From: Acrocarpospora catenulata
Lineage (GTDB): Bacteria; Actinomycetota; Actinomycetes; Streptosporangiales; Streptosporangiaceae
Assembly (NCBI RefSeq): GCF_018476525.1
Contig: NZ_JAHCST010000018.1
Span: 62,001 to 126,000, forward strand
Direction: 5' to 3'
Length of the DNA: 64,000 nucleotides
A program made the position numbers and the translations under genes. This document shows positions 1 to 9,362 of this stretch, one piece after another; positions within the stretch are counted from its first letter, which is position 1, and the number at the start of each line of letters is the position of its first letter. The notes under the pieces are model-generated. The model was not told the DNA's origin and searched no databases. It was given only the letters and a program-made list of their open reading frames with translations.

Positions 1-555
1 CAGGTAGCGGTCGCCGGGATAGGCGCCGCGGGCCGACATGTCGGGATTCACGTTGCCGGTGCTCTCCAGGGCGCGCATGAGCATGGAACGGCGGGGGTGT
101 TCCGCGGCCTGTTCGGGGGTCATGCGGCCGTCGTCGACCAGGGACTGGACCAGGGTGTGGTCATGGGTGATCTGGTAGAGGACCCCGTCGCGGAGCATGT
201 ATCCCCGCGAGTCGCCGACGTGGGCGAGGGCGAAGCCGCTGCCGTCCCAGAGCATTGCGGTGAGCGTGGTGCCCATGCCGTTCATGGTCGGGTCGGCCTC
301 GGCCATGTTCTTCAGGGTCTGGGCCGCGGTGCGGACGGCGGCCTCCAGCGCGGCCACCGGTTCGCCGTCCATGGGCTGGCTGGACAGCACTCTGATCGCG
401 GTGGCGCTGGCGACCGCGCCGTGCGAATGGCCGCCCATGCCGTCGGCGATGGCGAGCAGGCGGCTGCTCGCGTAGGCCGAGTCCTCGTTCTTCTGGCGGC
501 GCTGCCCGACATCGGATCGAGCCGCGTACCGTAGCCCCAGGGTGCTGTGTTTCAT
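1..555 (-). CDS. PP2C-family Ser/Thr protein phosphatase (3' end cut by window edge)
   Basis: Reads from an ATG at 555 to the left edge without a stop, giving 185 codons of the N-terminal part. The PP2C motifs appear in order: SDVGQRRQKNED near residues 14-25, IADGMGGHSHG near 36-46, GMGTT near 94, and AHVGDSRGYML near 111. The Asp residues in DGMGG and GDSR are metal ligands in this family, so an active Mn/Mg-dependent phosphatase is expected. It is soluble over the visible part. It is divergent from the methylase at 617 with a 61-bp shared promoter region, and a protein kinase lies downstream of that methylase, a natural antagonist. The family is clear; the substrate is unknown. Confidence 0.9.
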   Translation of the reverse strand, partial: MKHSTLGLRYAARSDVGQRRQKNEDSAYASSRLLAIADGMGGHSHGAVASATAIRVLSSQPMDGEPVAALEAAVRTAAQTLKNMAEADPTMNGMGTTLTAMLWDGSGFALAHVGDSRGYMLRDGVLYQITHDHTLVQSLVDDGRMTPEQAAEHPRRSMLMRALESTGNVNPDMSARGAYPGDRYL

Positions 556-616
556 ATGCACAGTAAAACATTGGTTGAAGGACTTCACAAGTAGGCTTGT
601 CGTGTAGAGTGATGAC
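556..616. promoter_or_regulatory. Divergent promoter region between phosphatase and methylase
   Basis: On the plus strand TAGAGT (605-610) lies six bases before the GTG at 617, the spacing of a leaderless -10. On the minus strand TACTGT (565-560) lies just before the phosphatase ATG, with TTGTGA (590-585) 19 bases further up. An inverted repeat ACAAG-TAGG-CTTGT (587-600) overlaps the space between the two promoters and is a candidate operator. Promoter assignments are by eye. Confidence 0.4.
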
Positions 617-2350
617 GTGACTTACGTTAACGCTGGCGACATCGCCCGGCTGGCCGATGTCGGCCGGGCCGCGGTGAGCAACTGGCGGCGCCGGCATGAC
701 GACTTCCCCCAGCCGGTCGGCGGAACCACCGCGAGCCCGCTGTTCTCGCTCAGCGAGGTCGAAGCCTGGCTCCGGCGCAACGGCAAGTCCTACGAACTCT
801 CCCTCGGCGATCTGGCCTGGCAGCGGCTGCGGGCCGCCGGTGACGATCTTAAACTCGGCGAGCTGGTCGCGGCGGCGGGCGACTTCCTGGAGGGCCGCCC
901 GAGCGGGCTGGACGCCGAGGTCACCGAGCTGATCGCCGATCTGGCGGCGGAGCGCGGGCCCGGGGACGCCTTCGAGTTACTCTGCGAGCGCTACGTGGAG
1001 GCGCACTCCCGCCAGCTCTCGGTCACCCCGCCCGCCCTGGCCGACCTGATGGTGCGGCTGGCCGACGCGGACACCCTGTTCGACCCGGCCTGCGGCATCG
1101 GCACCCTGCTGCTGTCGGCCAGGAAGGCCCGCGGCCAGGAACTCCTCGGCTCCTCCGCCAGGATCGCCGAGATCCGGCTCCGCATGCGCGGCATCGACGC
1201 CCGGATCGCCTCGGGCGACTCCCTCAGGGACGACGCCTTCCCGGAGGCCCGCGTCGACGCGGTGGTCTGCGACCCCCCGTTCAACGAGCGCGCCTGGGGC
1301 CACGAGGAACTCGCCGGCGACACCCGCTGGGAGTACGGCCTGCCGCCCCGCGGCGAACCGGAGCTGGCCTGGGTGCAGCACTGCCTGGCCCGCGTCCGGC
1401 CCGGCGGCACGGTGGTGATCCTGATGCCTCCGACGGCGGCCACCCGGCGTCCAGGGCGGCGGATCAGGGCCAACCTGCTCCGCGCCGGGGCGCTGCGCGC
1501 GGTGATCGCCCTCGGCGCGGCCGACCTGTGGCTGCTCCGCCGTCCCGTGCGCACCGAGCGCGTCCCCGCCCAGGTGCTCATGCTCGACGCCGGCGAGGAC
1601 CTGTCCGGCGTCGAGGCCGCCTGGCGGGAGTTCCAGGAGGACCCGCGCGGGGTCCGGGTCGTGGACCTGCTCGACGACGAGGTGGATCTCAGCCCACCGC
1701 GGTTCGACCGGGGGATCGCCCCCGCCGACTTCGTGGCCGTGCGGGAGGAGTTCCGCCAGGCGACGAGCGCGCTGGCCGGGGCGGTGCCCGCGATCAGCGT
1801 GCTGGACCGGCCCCGCGACCTGACCATGACCACCGTGGGGGAACTGGCCAAAGCGGGGCTGCTGGCCGTCCACCATTCGGCGATGCGCCCGGGCGAGGTG
1901 AGCGAGGAGGGCGAGGTGCCCGTGCTGTCCGGGGATGACGTGCTGCTCGGGAGAGCGTCCTCCGGCCGGGTGGGCTCGGCCGAGGGGCAGGTCGTCGTGG
2001 CGGCCGGGGATGTGGTGGCCACGCCCACCGGCTCGGTCCGGGTGATGGCCGAGAGCGGCGCGGTGCTCGGCCCGCACCTGACCCTCTACCGGCTCGACCC
2101 GTCCCGGCTGGACGCTCATTTCCTGGCCGGGTTCCTGCGGGCCGGCAGCGGCCTGTCCCGGGGGAGCAGCAGGCTGGACGCCAGGAGGACCCGGGTGCCC
2201 CGGCTTTCGCTGCCCGAGCAGCGGCCGTACGGGGCGGCCTTCCGGCGGCTGGCCGAGCTGGACGACGCGCTGCGCGCGACCGCGCTGCGGGGGGAGCGGC
2301 TGATCCGGCTGGGCTTGGACGGGCTCGCCAGCGGACATCTGCTCTATTGA
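617..2350 (+). CDS. N-6 adenine DNA methylase with HTH head and specificity-like tail
   Basis: 577 aa. Residues 1-60 look like a MerR-type helix-turn-helix (NAGDIARLADVGRAAVSNW). The central domain is an HsdM-like class I methyltransferase with SAM motif FDPACGIGTLL near residue 155 and catalytic motif IV as DPPF at 219-222, where type I HsdM normally has NPPF. From about residue 390 the protein resembles an HsdS target-recognition half (TTVGELAKAG, DVVATPTGSVRV, a C-terminal helix). No HsdR or other nuclease gene is adjacent, so it is an orphan or regulatory methylase, not an evident restriction system. Codon 121 is a rare TTA (977-979). Start GTG at 617 has a -10-like hexamer close upstream. 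Methyltransferase family is clear; target and role are unknown. Confidence 0.82.
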   Translation: MTYVNAGDIARLADVGRAAVSNWRRRHDDFPQPVGGTTASPLFSLSEVEAWLRRNGKSYELSLGDLAWQRLRAAGDDLKLGELVAAAGDFLEGRPSGLDAEVTELIADLAAERGPGDAFELLCERYVEAHSRQLSVTPPALADLMVRLADADTLFDPACGIGTLLLSARKARGQELLGSSARIAEIRLRMRGIDARIASGDSLRDDAFPEARVDAVVCDPPFNERAWGHEELAGDTRWEYGLPPRGEPELAWVQHCLARVRPGGTVVILMPPTAATRRPGRRIRANLLRAGALRAVIALGAADLWLLRRPVRTERVPAQVLMLDAGEDLSGVEAAWREFQEDPRGVRVVDLLDDEVDLSPPRFDRGIAPADFVAVREEFRQATSALAGAVPAISVLDRPRDLTMTTVGELAKAGLLAVHHSAMRPGEVSEEGEVPVLSGDDVLLGRASSGRVGSAEGQVVVAAGDVVATPTGSVRVMAESGAVLGPHLTLYRLDPSRLDAHFLAGFLRAGSGLSRGSSRLDARRTRVPRLSLPEQRPYGAAFRRLAELDDALRATALRGERLIRLGLDGLASGHLLY

Positions 2351-2531
2351 TGAGAAGGGCGTGATCTGGACAGAAGGTTGGTTACCGTGGGGCTCCCACC
2401 CACCCAGCCCGTTTCGACCTCCGGTCGGGGCCCGGCTGCCGCCGGGGCGTGTGAAGGAGCCGCAGCGGTGAGTTACCTGCTCGGAGGCTATGCGGGTGTC
2501 TATGGGACGGGTTTCTCACTAAGGTGGCCCC

Positions 2532-3415
<884 letters not shown>

Positions 3416-3419
<4 letters not shown>

Positions 3420-4030
3420 CCCCGGACCGCCTGGCGGACCTGCTCGGCGCCGTCCCGATCCCCACCGGCTCCTGGACCGACACCGCCCGCTACCTCGCCC
3501 GCGCCACCCCGCCACCCCCCTCACCCGACATTTCCGAAATTTCCGTAAGAAGCGGGGGATTGTTGGTCATATCCGTGACCAACCCGGGGGAGCACGTCGA
3601 GCAGATTCTCACCCAGGGCCTGCCCGACCTGGACACCCAGGAATGGCCGGACCACCCGCTCACCTGGGACAACCCCGGATTCGTCGTCAGGTACGCCCAC
3701 GCGCGGGCGATGGCCGTGCAACGCTGGGCCGACGACCTCGGCGTACCGTGGACAGGCTTCCGCCCCGAACACCTCGACGGCTCCCACGACCGCGCGATCC
3801 TCCGCGTCCTGGCCGAACTCCCCAGCCGGGCCGCCGCCCGCGACCACGGCTGGCGCGCCTTCGCCGAACGCCTCGCCCTGGCCTACCACGACGCCCACGA
3901 ACACGCCTCCGCCATCCCCGTCGGCGACCAGGCCCCGGCCCCCGTGCACACCGCCCGCCGCCACCTGGCCGCCGCCGTCGCCGCGACCCTGGACGCGATC
4001 AGCGCCAACCCGCTGCCGGACCGCCTCTGA
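3416..4030 (+). CDS. nrtL: ArgS-related DALR anticodon-binding domain protein
   Basis: 204 aa. The segment [19 protein letters not shown] (about residues 82-100) matches the start of the DALR anticodon-binding domain of arginyl-tRNA synthetase (compare NPxYYVQYAHAR), followed by an all-helical C-terminus. The HIGH and KMSKS signatures of the catalytic domain are absent, so the protein cannot charge tRNA. It lies directly upstream of lysA, the place argS occupies in several other actinobacteria, so it is probably a stripped-down ArgS relative. It matches what automated pipelines call ArgS-related anticodon-binding protein NrtL; I recall that name and have not checked it. It overlaps the kinase gene by four bases. 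A possible tRNA-binding role is inference. Confidence 0.7.
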
Positions 4031-4104
4031 GACCGCCTCTGAGGACGTCTCGTCCATTGGTCGGGTGTCTCATGGGGTATGGCGAGTCCGATAGCCTCGT
4101 TCGG

Positions 4105-5499
4105 GTGAGTCGCTTCGCCCATCCCGCCGGTGACAGGCACGCCGAGGTGCTGCCTGAAGAACGCCCGCCGCACGCGCCCGCCGACCTCAATGCCCTGCAC
4201 CCGGCGATCTGGCCGCGAACGGCCGAGCGAACTAACGGGCGGTCCGAAGGTGCGATCACCATCGGCGGCATGGACGTGCGCGACCTGGCCGAAACCTACG
4301 GCACCCCGCTGTACGTGATGGACGAGGAGGACTTCCGCTCCCGCTGCCGCGACTACCGCGCCGCCTTCTCCGACGGCGAGGTGCACTACGCGGCCAAGGC
4401 GTTCCTCTGCCGCGAGGTGGCCCGCTGGATCATGCAGGAGGGCCTCGGCCTGGACGTGTGCAGCGCCGGCGAACTCGCGGTGGCGCTCAGCGTCGGCTTC
4501 CCGCCCGAGCGCATCACCCTGCACGGCAACAACAAGTCCACCGCCGAGCTGGAGCGCGCGGTGACCACCGGCGTCGGCCACATCGTGGTCGACTCCTTCG
4601 AGGAGATCGCCCGCCTCGGCTACCTGGCCGACAAGCACGGCGTGCGCCCCAAGGTCATGATCCGGGTCACCGTCGGCGTCGAGGCGCACACCCACGAGTT
4701 CATCGCCACCGCCCACGACGACCAGAAGTTCGGCCTCTCGCTGAGCAGCGGCGCGGCGGCCGAGGCGGTCCGCCGGGTGCTCGCGCTGCCCGCGCTGGAG
4801 CTGGTCGGCCTGCACTCGCACATCGGCTCCCAGATCACCGACACGGCCGGCTTCGAGGTGGCCGCCCGCCGCCTGGCCGGGCTGCTCGCCCAGATCCGCG
4901 ACGAGCACGGGGTCGTGCTCCCCGAACTCGACCTGGGCGGCGGCTACGGCATTCCGTACGTGGCGGGCGACGAGGCCCCCGACATCAAGCTGATCGCCGA
5001 CAGCCTGCGCGAGATCGTCATGCAGGTCTGCGCCGCCAGGAACCTGCCGACCCCCCGGCTGACCGTGGAGCCGGGCCGCTCCATCACCGGCCTGGCCGGG
5101 GTCACCCTCTACGAGGTCGGCACCGTCAAGGACGTGGAGGGCCTGCGCACCTACGTCAGCGTCGACGGCGGCATGAGCGACAACATCCGCACCGCGCTGT
5201 ACGGCGCCGACTACACCGCCCTGCTGGCGTCCAGGACCAGCACGGCCGCCCCCATGCTGGCCCGCCTGGTGGGCAAGCACTGCGAGAGCGGCGACATGGT
5301 CATCCGCGACCTGCACCTGCCGGCCGACCTGGTCCCCGGCGACCTGGTCGCGGTGGCCGCCACCGGCGCCTACTGCCGTTCGCTGGCCAACAACTACAAC
5401 TACCTGCCCAGACCCGCCGTGGTCGCGGTCTCCGCCGGGCAGGCGCGCGTGATCGTGGCGCGGGAGACCGAGGACGACCTGTTGAGGGGGCAACTGTGA
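4105..5499 (+). CDS. lysA: Diaminopimelate decarboxylase
   Basis: 464 aa from GTG 4105, the usual length for actinobacterial LysA. It removes CO2 from meso-diaminopimelate to give L-lysine, with PLP as cofactor. The Schiff-base Lys is Lys98 in HYAAKAF; other family signatures are [15 protein letters not shown], the phosphate-binding EPGRSI and the active-site CESGD near residue 393. The GTG was chosen because the following residues (SRFAHPAG) match the N-terminus of Streptomyces LysA; an in-frame ATG at 4072 would add 11 residues. The stop overlaps the hom start as GTGA, so lysA and hom are translationally coupled. Confidence 0.95.
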   Translation: MSRFAHPAGDRHAEVLPEERPPHAPADLNALHPAIWPRTAERTNGRSEGAITIGGMDVRDLAETYGTPLYVMDEEDFRSRCRDYRAAFSDGEVHYAAKAFLCREVARWIMQEGLGLDVCSAGELAVALSVGFPPERITLHGNNKSTAELERAVTTGVGHIVVDSFEEIARLGYLADKHGVRPKVMIRVTVGVEAHTHEFIATAHDDQKFGLSLSSGAAAEAVRRVLALPALELVGLHSHIGSQITDTAGFEVAARRLAGLLAQIRDEHGVVLPELDLGGGYGIPYVAGDEAPDIKLIADSLREIVMQVCAARNLPTPRLTVEPGRSITGLAGVTLYEVGTVKDVEGLRTYVSVDGGMSDNIRTALYGADYTALLASRTSTAAPMLARLVGKHCESGDMVIRDLHLPADLVPGDLVAVAATGAYCRSLANNYNYLPRPAVVAVSAGQARVIVARETEDDLLRGQL

Positions 5500-6785
5500 G
5501 CAAACCGTTGAAGGTGGCCCTGCTGGGCTGTGGAGTGGTGGGCTCGCAGGTGGTCCGGCTGCTCACCGAGCAGGCCGACGACCTGGCCGCCCGGGTGGGC
5601 GCGCCGCTGGAGCTGGCGGGCGTGGCGGTCCGCAGGATGGGCCGCAAACGCGACGTGCCGGTCCCGGACGAGCTGCTCACCACCGACGCGCACGCCCTGG
5701 TCACCAGGGACGACGTGGACATCGTGGTGGAGGTGATCGGCGGCATCGAACCGGCCCGCGCGCTCATCCTGGCCGCGATGGCCGGGGGCAAGTCGGTGGT
5801 CTCCGCCAACAAGGCGCTGCTGGCCGAGGACGGCGCCACTCTGCACGCCGCCAACCGGGCCGATCTCTACTTCGAGGCCGCGGTGGCCGGGGCGATCCCG
5901 CTGATCCGCCCGCTCCGCGAGTCGATGGCCGGGGACCGGGTGCACCGGGTGCTCGGCATCGTCAACGGCACCACCAACTACATCCTCGACAAGATGGACT
6001 CCACCGGCGCCTCCTTCGCCGACGCCCTGGAGGAGGCCCAGTCGCTCGGGTACGCCGAGGCCGACCCCACCGCCGACGTGGAGGGCTTCGACGCCGCCGC
6101 CAAGGCCGCCATCCTGGCCGGGATCGCCTTCCACACCCGGGTGACCGCCGCCGACGTGCACCGCGAGGGCATCACCGAGATCTCCGCCTCGGACGTGGCC
6201 TCGGCCAAGGCGATGGGTTACGTGATCAAGCTGCTGGCCATCTGCGCCCGCTCCGAGGACGGGCGCTCGGTCGGGGTGCGGGTGCACCCGGCGATGATCC
6301 CCCGGTCGCATCCGCTGGCGGGCGTGCGGGAGGCGTACAACGCGGTGTTCGTGGAGGCCGAGTCGGCCGGGCGGCTGATGTTCTACGGTGCCGGGGCGGG
6401 CGGCGCGCCGACCGCCTCCGCCGTGCTCGGCGACCTGGTCGCGGTGGGCAGGAACCGGCTGGCGGGCACGCGCGGGCCGTCCGAGTCGGTCTACGCGGAC
6501 CTGGCCGTGCATCCCGTGGGCGAGACCGTCACCCGCTACCACGTCTCGCTGGACGTGGCGGACAAGCCCGGCGTGCTGGCCACCGTCGCCGACGTGTTCT
6601 CCCGCCACGACGTCTCCATCCAGACCGTGCGGCAGGAGGGCCGCGGCGACGACGCCCAGCTGGTGCTGGTCACCCACCGGGCCTCCGACGCGGCGCTCTC
6701 GGCCACCGTGGAGGACCTGCGCGATCTCGACATCGTCCGCGCGGTCGCCGGGGTGATGCGCGTGGAAGGCGATGAAACCCCCTAG
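5496..6785 (+). CDS. hom: Homoserine dehydrogenase
   Basis: 429 aa from GTG 5496, preceded by a GAGGGGG ribosome site. It reduces aspartate semialdehyde to homoserine, the branch leading to threonine and methionine. Residues 9-15 (GCGVVGS) form the dinucleotide-binding turn, VSANKALL carries the catalytic-site Lys, and [11 protein letters not shown] with [13 protein letters not shown] are hallmark motifs. A C-terminal ACT domain (about residues 345-425, beginning [18 protein letters not shown]) is the usual site of threonine feedback. It overlaps lysA by four bases. thrC and thrB, normally next, are displaced about 8 kb downstream by a secreted-protein and glycosyltransferase block. Confidence 0.95.
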   Translation: MSKPLKVALLGCGVVGSQVVRLLTEQADDLAARVGAPLELAGVAVRRMGRKRDVPVPDELLTTDAHALVTRDDVDIVVEVIGGIEPARALILAAMAGGKSVVSANKALLAEDGATLHAANRADLYFEAAVAGAIPLIRPLRESMAGDRVHRVLGIVNGTTNYILDKMDSTGASFADALEEAQSLGYAEADPTADVEGFDAAAKAAILAGIAFHTRVTAADVHREGITEISASDVASAKAMGYVIKLLAICARSEDGRSVGVRVHPAMIPRSHPLAGVREAYNAVFVEAESAGRLMFYGAGAGGAPTASAVLGDLVAVGRNRLAGTRGPSESVYADLAVHPVGETVTRYHVSLDVADKPGVLATVADVFSRHDVSIQTVRQEGRGDDAQLVLVTHRASDAALSATVEDLRDLDIVRAVAGVMRVEGDETP

Positions 6786-6876
6786 AAAGTCATAAAGGTT
6801 TCGCATGGGGCGGGTGGGGCAGCCGACCCCTGATGGCAGACTGAACCCACCCCCACCCCGCACTGAGGATGATCTG

Positions 6877-7686
6877 GTGACACTGGTACGGACCCTCGCC
6901 GTGCTCTGCGCAGCCGTGGCCGCGTTAGCCCTGGCCCCGCCCGCGCAGGCCGCAAAGCCGAAACCCGCCACGAAGCCCAATCTGATCGTCGCGCTCGGCT
7001 TCGACGACGGCGACGGCTCACACTGGCTGGTCGGCAAGCTGCTCAAGAAGCACGGGCTGACGGGAACGTTCTACGTCAACAGCGGCACCCTCGGAAAACG
7101 CGGAATGCTCACCCGCAAGCAGGTCATGGCGCTGGCCCAGGCCGGCAACGAGATCGGCGGCCACACCGTGCGCCACGTCCGGCTCACCGACCTGTCCCCG
7201 TCGGTCGCCCGCAAGGAGATCTGCCAGGACCGCAAAGCCCTGCTCGGCATGGGCCTCAAGGTGCGCACCTTCGCCTACCCGTACGGGGCGGAGAGCGAGC
7301 GGGTCTGGCAGCTGGCCCGGCACTGCGGCTACAACGCGGCCCGTACGGTGGGCGGGCTGACCCAGCCGGGCTGCCTGGAGTGCGGCGGCGTGGCCGAGAC
7401 CCTCCCGCCGCGCAACGAGTTCCGGGTCCGCACCCCCGGCTCGGTACGGGCGGAGAACACCCTGGAGGAGGTCCAGGAGGAGGTGCTGGCCGCCGAGGAG
7501 AAGGGCGGCCTGCTCCCGCTGGTCTTCCACCGCGTCTGCGCGGAGGGCTGCGGCGAGTACGGCATCCCCCCGCAGCTGCTGGACGAGTTCCTCGGCTGGC
7601 TGGCGGCCCGCGCCCAGGACGGTACGGTGGTCCGCACCCTGGACACTGTGATCGGCGGCAAGGTCAGGCCCGTTCCGCGCAAGTAG
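6877..7686 (+). CDS. Secreted NodB-type polysaccharide deacetylase-like protein
   Basis: 269 aa from GTG 6877 with GAGGAT six bases upstream. An N-terminal signal peptide (VRTLAVLCAAVAALALA, cleavage after AQA near residue 24) sends it out of the cell. The NodB fold is shown by LGFDDGDG (general-base Asp and metal Asp) and GNEIGGHTVRHVRL, which supplies the two His metal ligands. TFAYPYG is the third conserved motif. Cysteine pairs CLEC and CAEGC in the C-terminal half may form disulphides. Likely substrate is an N- or O-acetylated wall sugar, perhaps made by the adjacent convergent glycosyltransferases; that is inference. Codon 17 is a rare TTA (6925-6927). Confidence 0.8.
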   Translation: MTLVRTLAVLCAAVAALALAPPAQAAKPKPATKPNLIVALGFDDGDGSHWLVGKLLKKHGLTGTFYVNSGTLGKRGMLTRKQVMALAQAGNEIGGHTVRHVRLTDLSPSVARKEICQDRKALLGMGLKVRTFAYPYGAESERVWQLARHCGYNAARTVGGLTQPGCLECGGVAETLPPRNEFRVRTPGSVRAENTLEEVQEEVLAAEEKGGLLPLVFHRVCAEGCGEYGIPPQLLDEFLGWLAARAQDGTVVRTLDTVIGGKVRPVPRK

Positions 7687-7689
7687 GAA

Positions 7690-7705
7690 CCCCGTCAGGA
7701 CGGGG
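7690..7705. terminator. Candidate bidirectional terminator hairpin
   Basis: CCCCG and CGGGG pair around TCAGGA between the convergent deacetylase and glycosyltransferase stop codons, overlapping the latter. The stem is short (5 bp) and there is no T tract, so the call is tentative. Confidence 0.35.
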
Positions 7706-9362
7706 GGTTGATCCGGCGCAGCACCTTCCGCAGCACGGGGGTCCGCCGCGCCTTCGCGGCCTCGCGCAGGCGGTCGGCCTCGGCCCGCAGCCGTACGGCC
7801 TCCTTCTGGCCCTTGGCGACCGCCCGGCGGAGTTCGAGGTTCTGCTCGCGGAGGTCGCGCACCTGCTCCTTCACCTTGCCGTGGACCAGCTCGGCGTGCA
7901 GGGCCCTGGCCTTCCACTGGGCGGCGGCCCGGTTCCGGTTGCCCTCCAGGCGGGGGTAGGCGGTGCCCGGCGCGAGCATGCCGTACTCCTCGCCGTCGTG
8001 CCAGGTGACGTCGGAGATTTTCGCGATCACGTCGTCCAGGTCCTCGAAAGGGGCGGCCACCCTGCGCGCGCGGCTGACCGCCGCGGTGCGTTCCAGGCGG
8101 GCCGCGAGCACCTCGCCGCGCTCCTCCGTCAGGGCCAGGCAGCGCACGCCGCTGTCCTCGTCCTCGGCCCGCCGTACCAGGCGGTCGAGGGTCTCGGGGC
8201 CGACCGCCCAGCCGGACGGGCAGCGGAAGACGAAGGGGGCCGTGGTGGGGGGTTCTGCCTCGGCGAGGACGACCCGGCCGTCGTGGCCGTAGGTGGCCTG
8301 GAGCAGGCGCAGGTCCAGCAGGGGATCGTCGAGGGGGCGGCGGCGTTCGCCGGTCAGCTCCGGCCAGGGGCCCACCAGGGTGACCCGCACGTCGGGCAGC
8401 GTGCTCGCCAGCAGGCTGTCCACGGTGGCCCGCACGTCCGGGTATGCGCCGCGCGCCTCCACCACCGCCGCCACGTACGGCACCAGCCACTGCCGCCCGG
8501 GGTCGGTGCGGAGCCAGCGCCGGTAGGGGATCCGATCGGCGACGTAGGGCGCGTTGAAGGCCCGCACCTCCTCCTGCCGGGTCATCGCCGTGGTCTGGCC
8601 CAGGTGCCAGCACCGGGCGGCCCGCTCGGGCACGAACACCGCGCCCGCCTGGGTGAGCCGGTACCCGAGTTCGGTGTCCTCGCCCAGCACCAGGCCGGTG
8701 TCCATGCCGCCCACCTCGCGCAGCAGCCCGGCACGGACCGAGGCGGTGCCGCCCACGTGCGTGCGGTAGAGCACCGAGCTGGGGGCCGAGCGCAGGCCGT
8801 CGTACCGGTCGAGGATCTCCTCCAGCCAGTCGTGCGCGCTGCCGTCGTCGTGGCTGAAAAGCGCGTCGGCCTCCCCGGCGCGTACCCGCTTGAACACCTC
8901 GACCGGCGTGGGCAGCCCGGCCGAGACGTCGGTGAACTCGGGCCAGCCGGTCACCGCGAGGTGGTCGGCCAGGTGGTGCCAGCGGGCGTGCGCCGCCACA
9001 TGCTCCCGGTGCGGCACCAGGTCGGCGTCCATGGTCAGGATGATCTCGCCGGTGGCGGCGTCGTAGCCGCTCTGGCAGGCCCAGGCGCGGCCCCAGCCGC
9101 CCGGCCCGCTGGGGACCAGCCGGGTGCGCGCGGGGGTGAGCGAGGGCAGCCGGAGCGGGGGCGTGCCGCCGTCGTCCACCACGATCACCTCGAGCAGAGG
9201 GGCGGGGTAGGTCTGGGCGGCCAGCGCGGCCAGGGTGAGGTCGAGCTGGTCCTGCCCGCCGTACGCGGGGATGACCACGCTGACCGGCAGCGAGGGCCGC
9301 CAGTCGCCGAGCGCGGGCGGGGTGAGCGCGCCGAAGTCGTTGCGGCGGATGCGCGGGGTCAC
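7695..9362 (-). CDS. Family 2 glycosyltransferase with degenerate second GT domain and coiled-coil tail
   Basis: 555 aa from GTG 9362. The first domain (about residues 24-270) is a GT-A family 2 transferase: SVVIPAYGGQ, VIVVDDGG, and the DxD-type metal motif TMDADLVPH, then GEDTELGYRL. The second domain starts near PYVAAVVEARGAYPDVR and aligns by pattern with the beginning of a GT2 Rossmann unit (TLPDVRVTLVG) but has no DxD, so it looks like a decayed second transferase domain. The last 80 residues are a basic coiled coil. The N-terminal RIRRND signature is shared with two sister genes. It overlaps the upstream gene by GTGA. Donor and acceptor sugars are unknown. Confidence 0.8.
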   Translation of the reverse strand: MTPRIRRNDFGALTPPALGDWRPSLPVSVVIPAYGGQDQLDLTLAALAAQTYPAPLLEVIVVDDGGTPPLRLPSLTPARTRLVPSGPGGWGRAWACQSGYDAATGEIILTMDADLVPHREHVAAHARWHHLADHLAVTGWPEFTDVSAGLPTPVEVFKRVRAGEADALFSHDDGSAHDWLEEILDRYDGLRSAPSSVLYRTHVGGTASVRAGLLREVGGMDTGLVLGEDTELGYRLTQAGAVFVPERAARCWHLGQTTAMTRQEEVRAFNAPYVADRIPYRRWLRTDPGRQWLVPYVAAVVEARGAYPDVRATVDSLLASTLPDVRVTLVGPWPELTGERRRPLDDPLLDLRLLQATYGHDGRVVLAEAEPPTTAPFVFRCPSGWAVGPETLDRLVRRAEDEDSGVRCLALTEERGEVLAARLERTAAVSRARRVAAPFEDLDDVIAKISDVTWHDGEEYGMLAPGTAYPRLEGNRNRAAAQWKARALHAELVHGKVKEQVRDLREQNLELRRAVAKGQKEAVRLRAEADRLREAAKARRTPVLRKVLRRINPPS

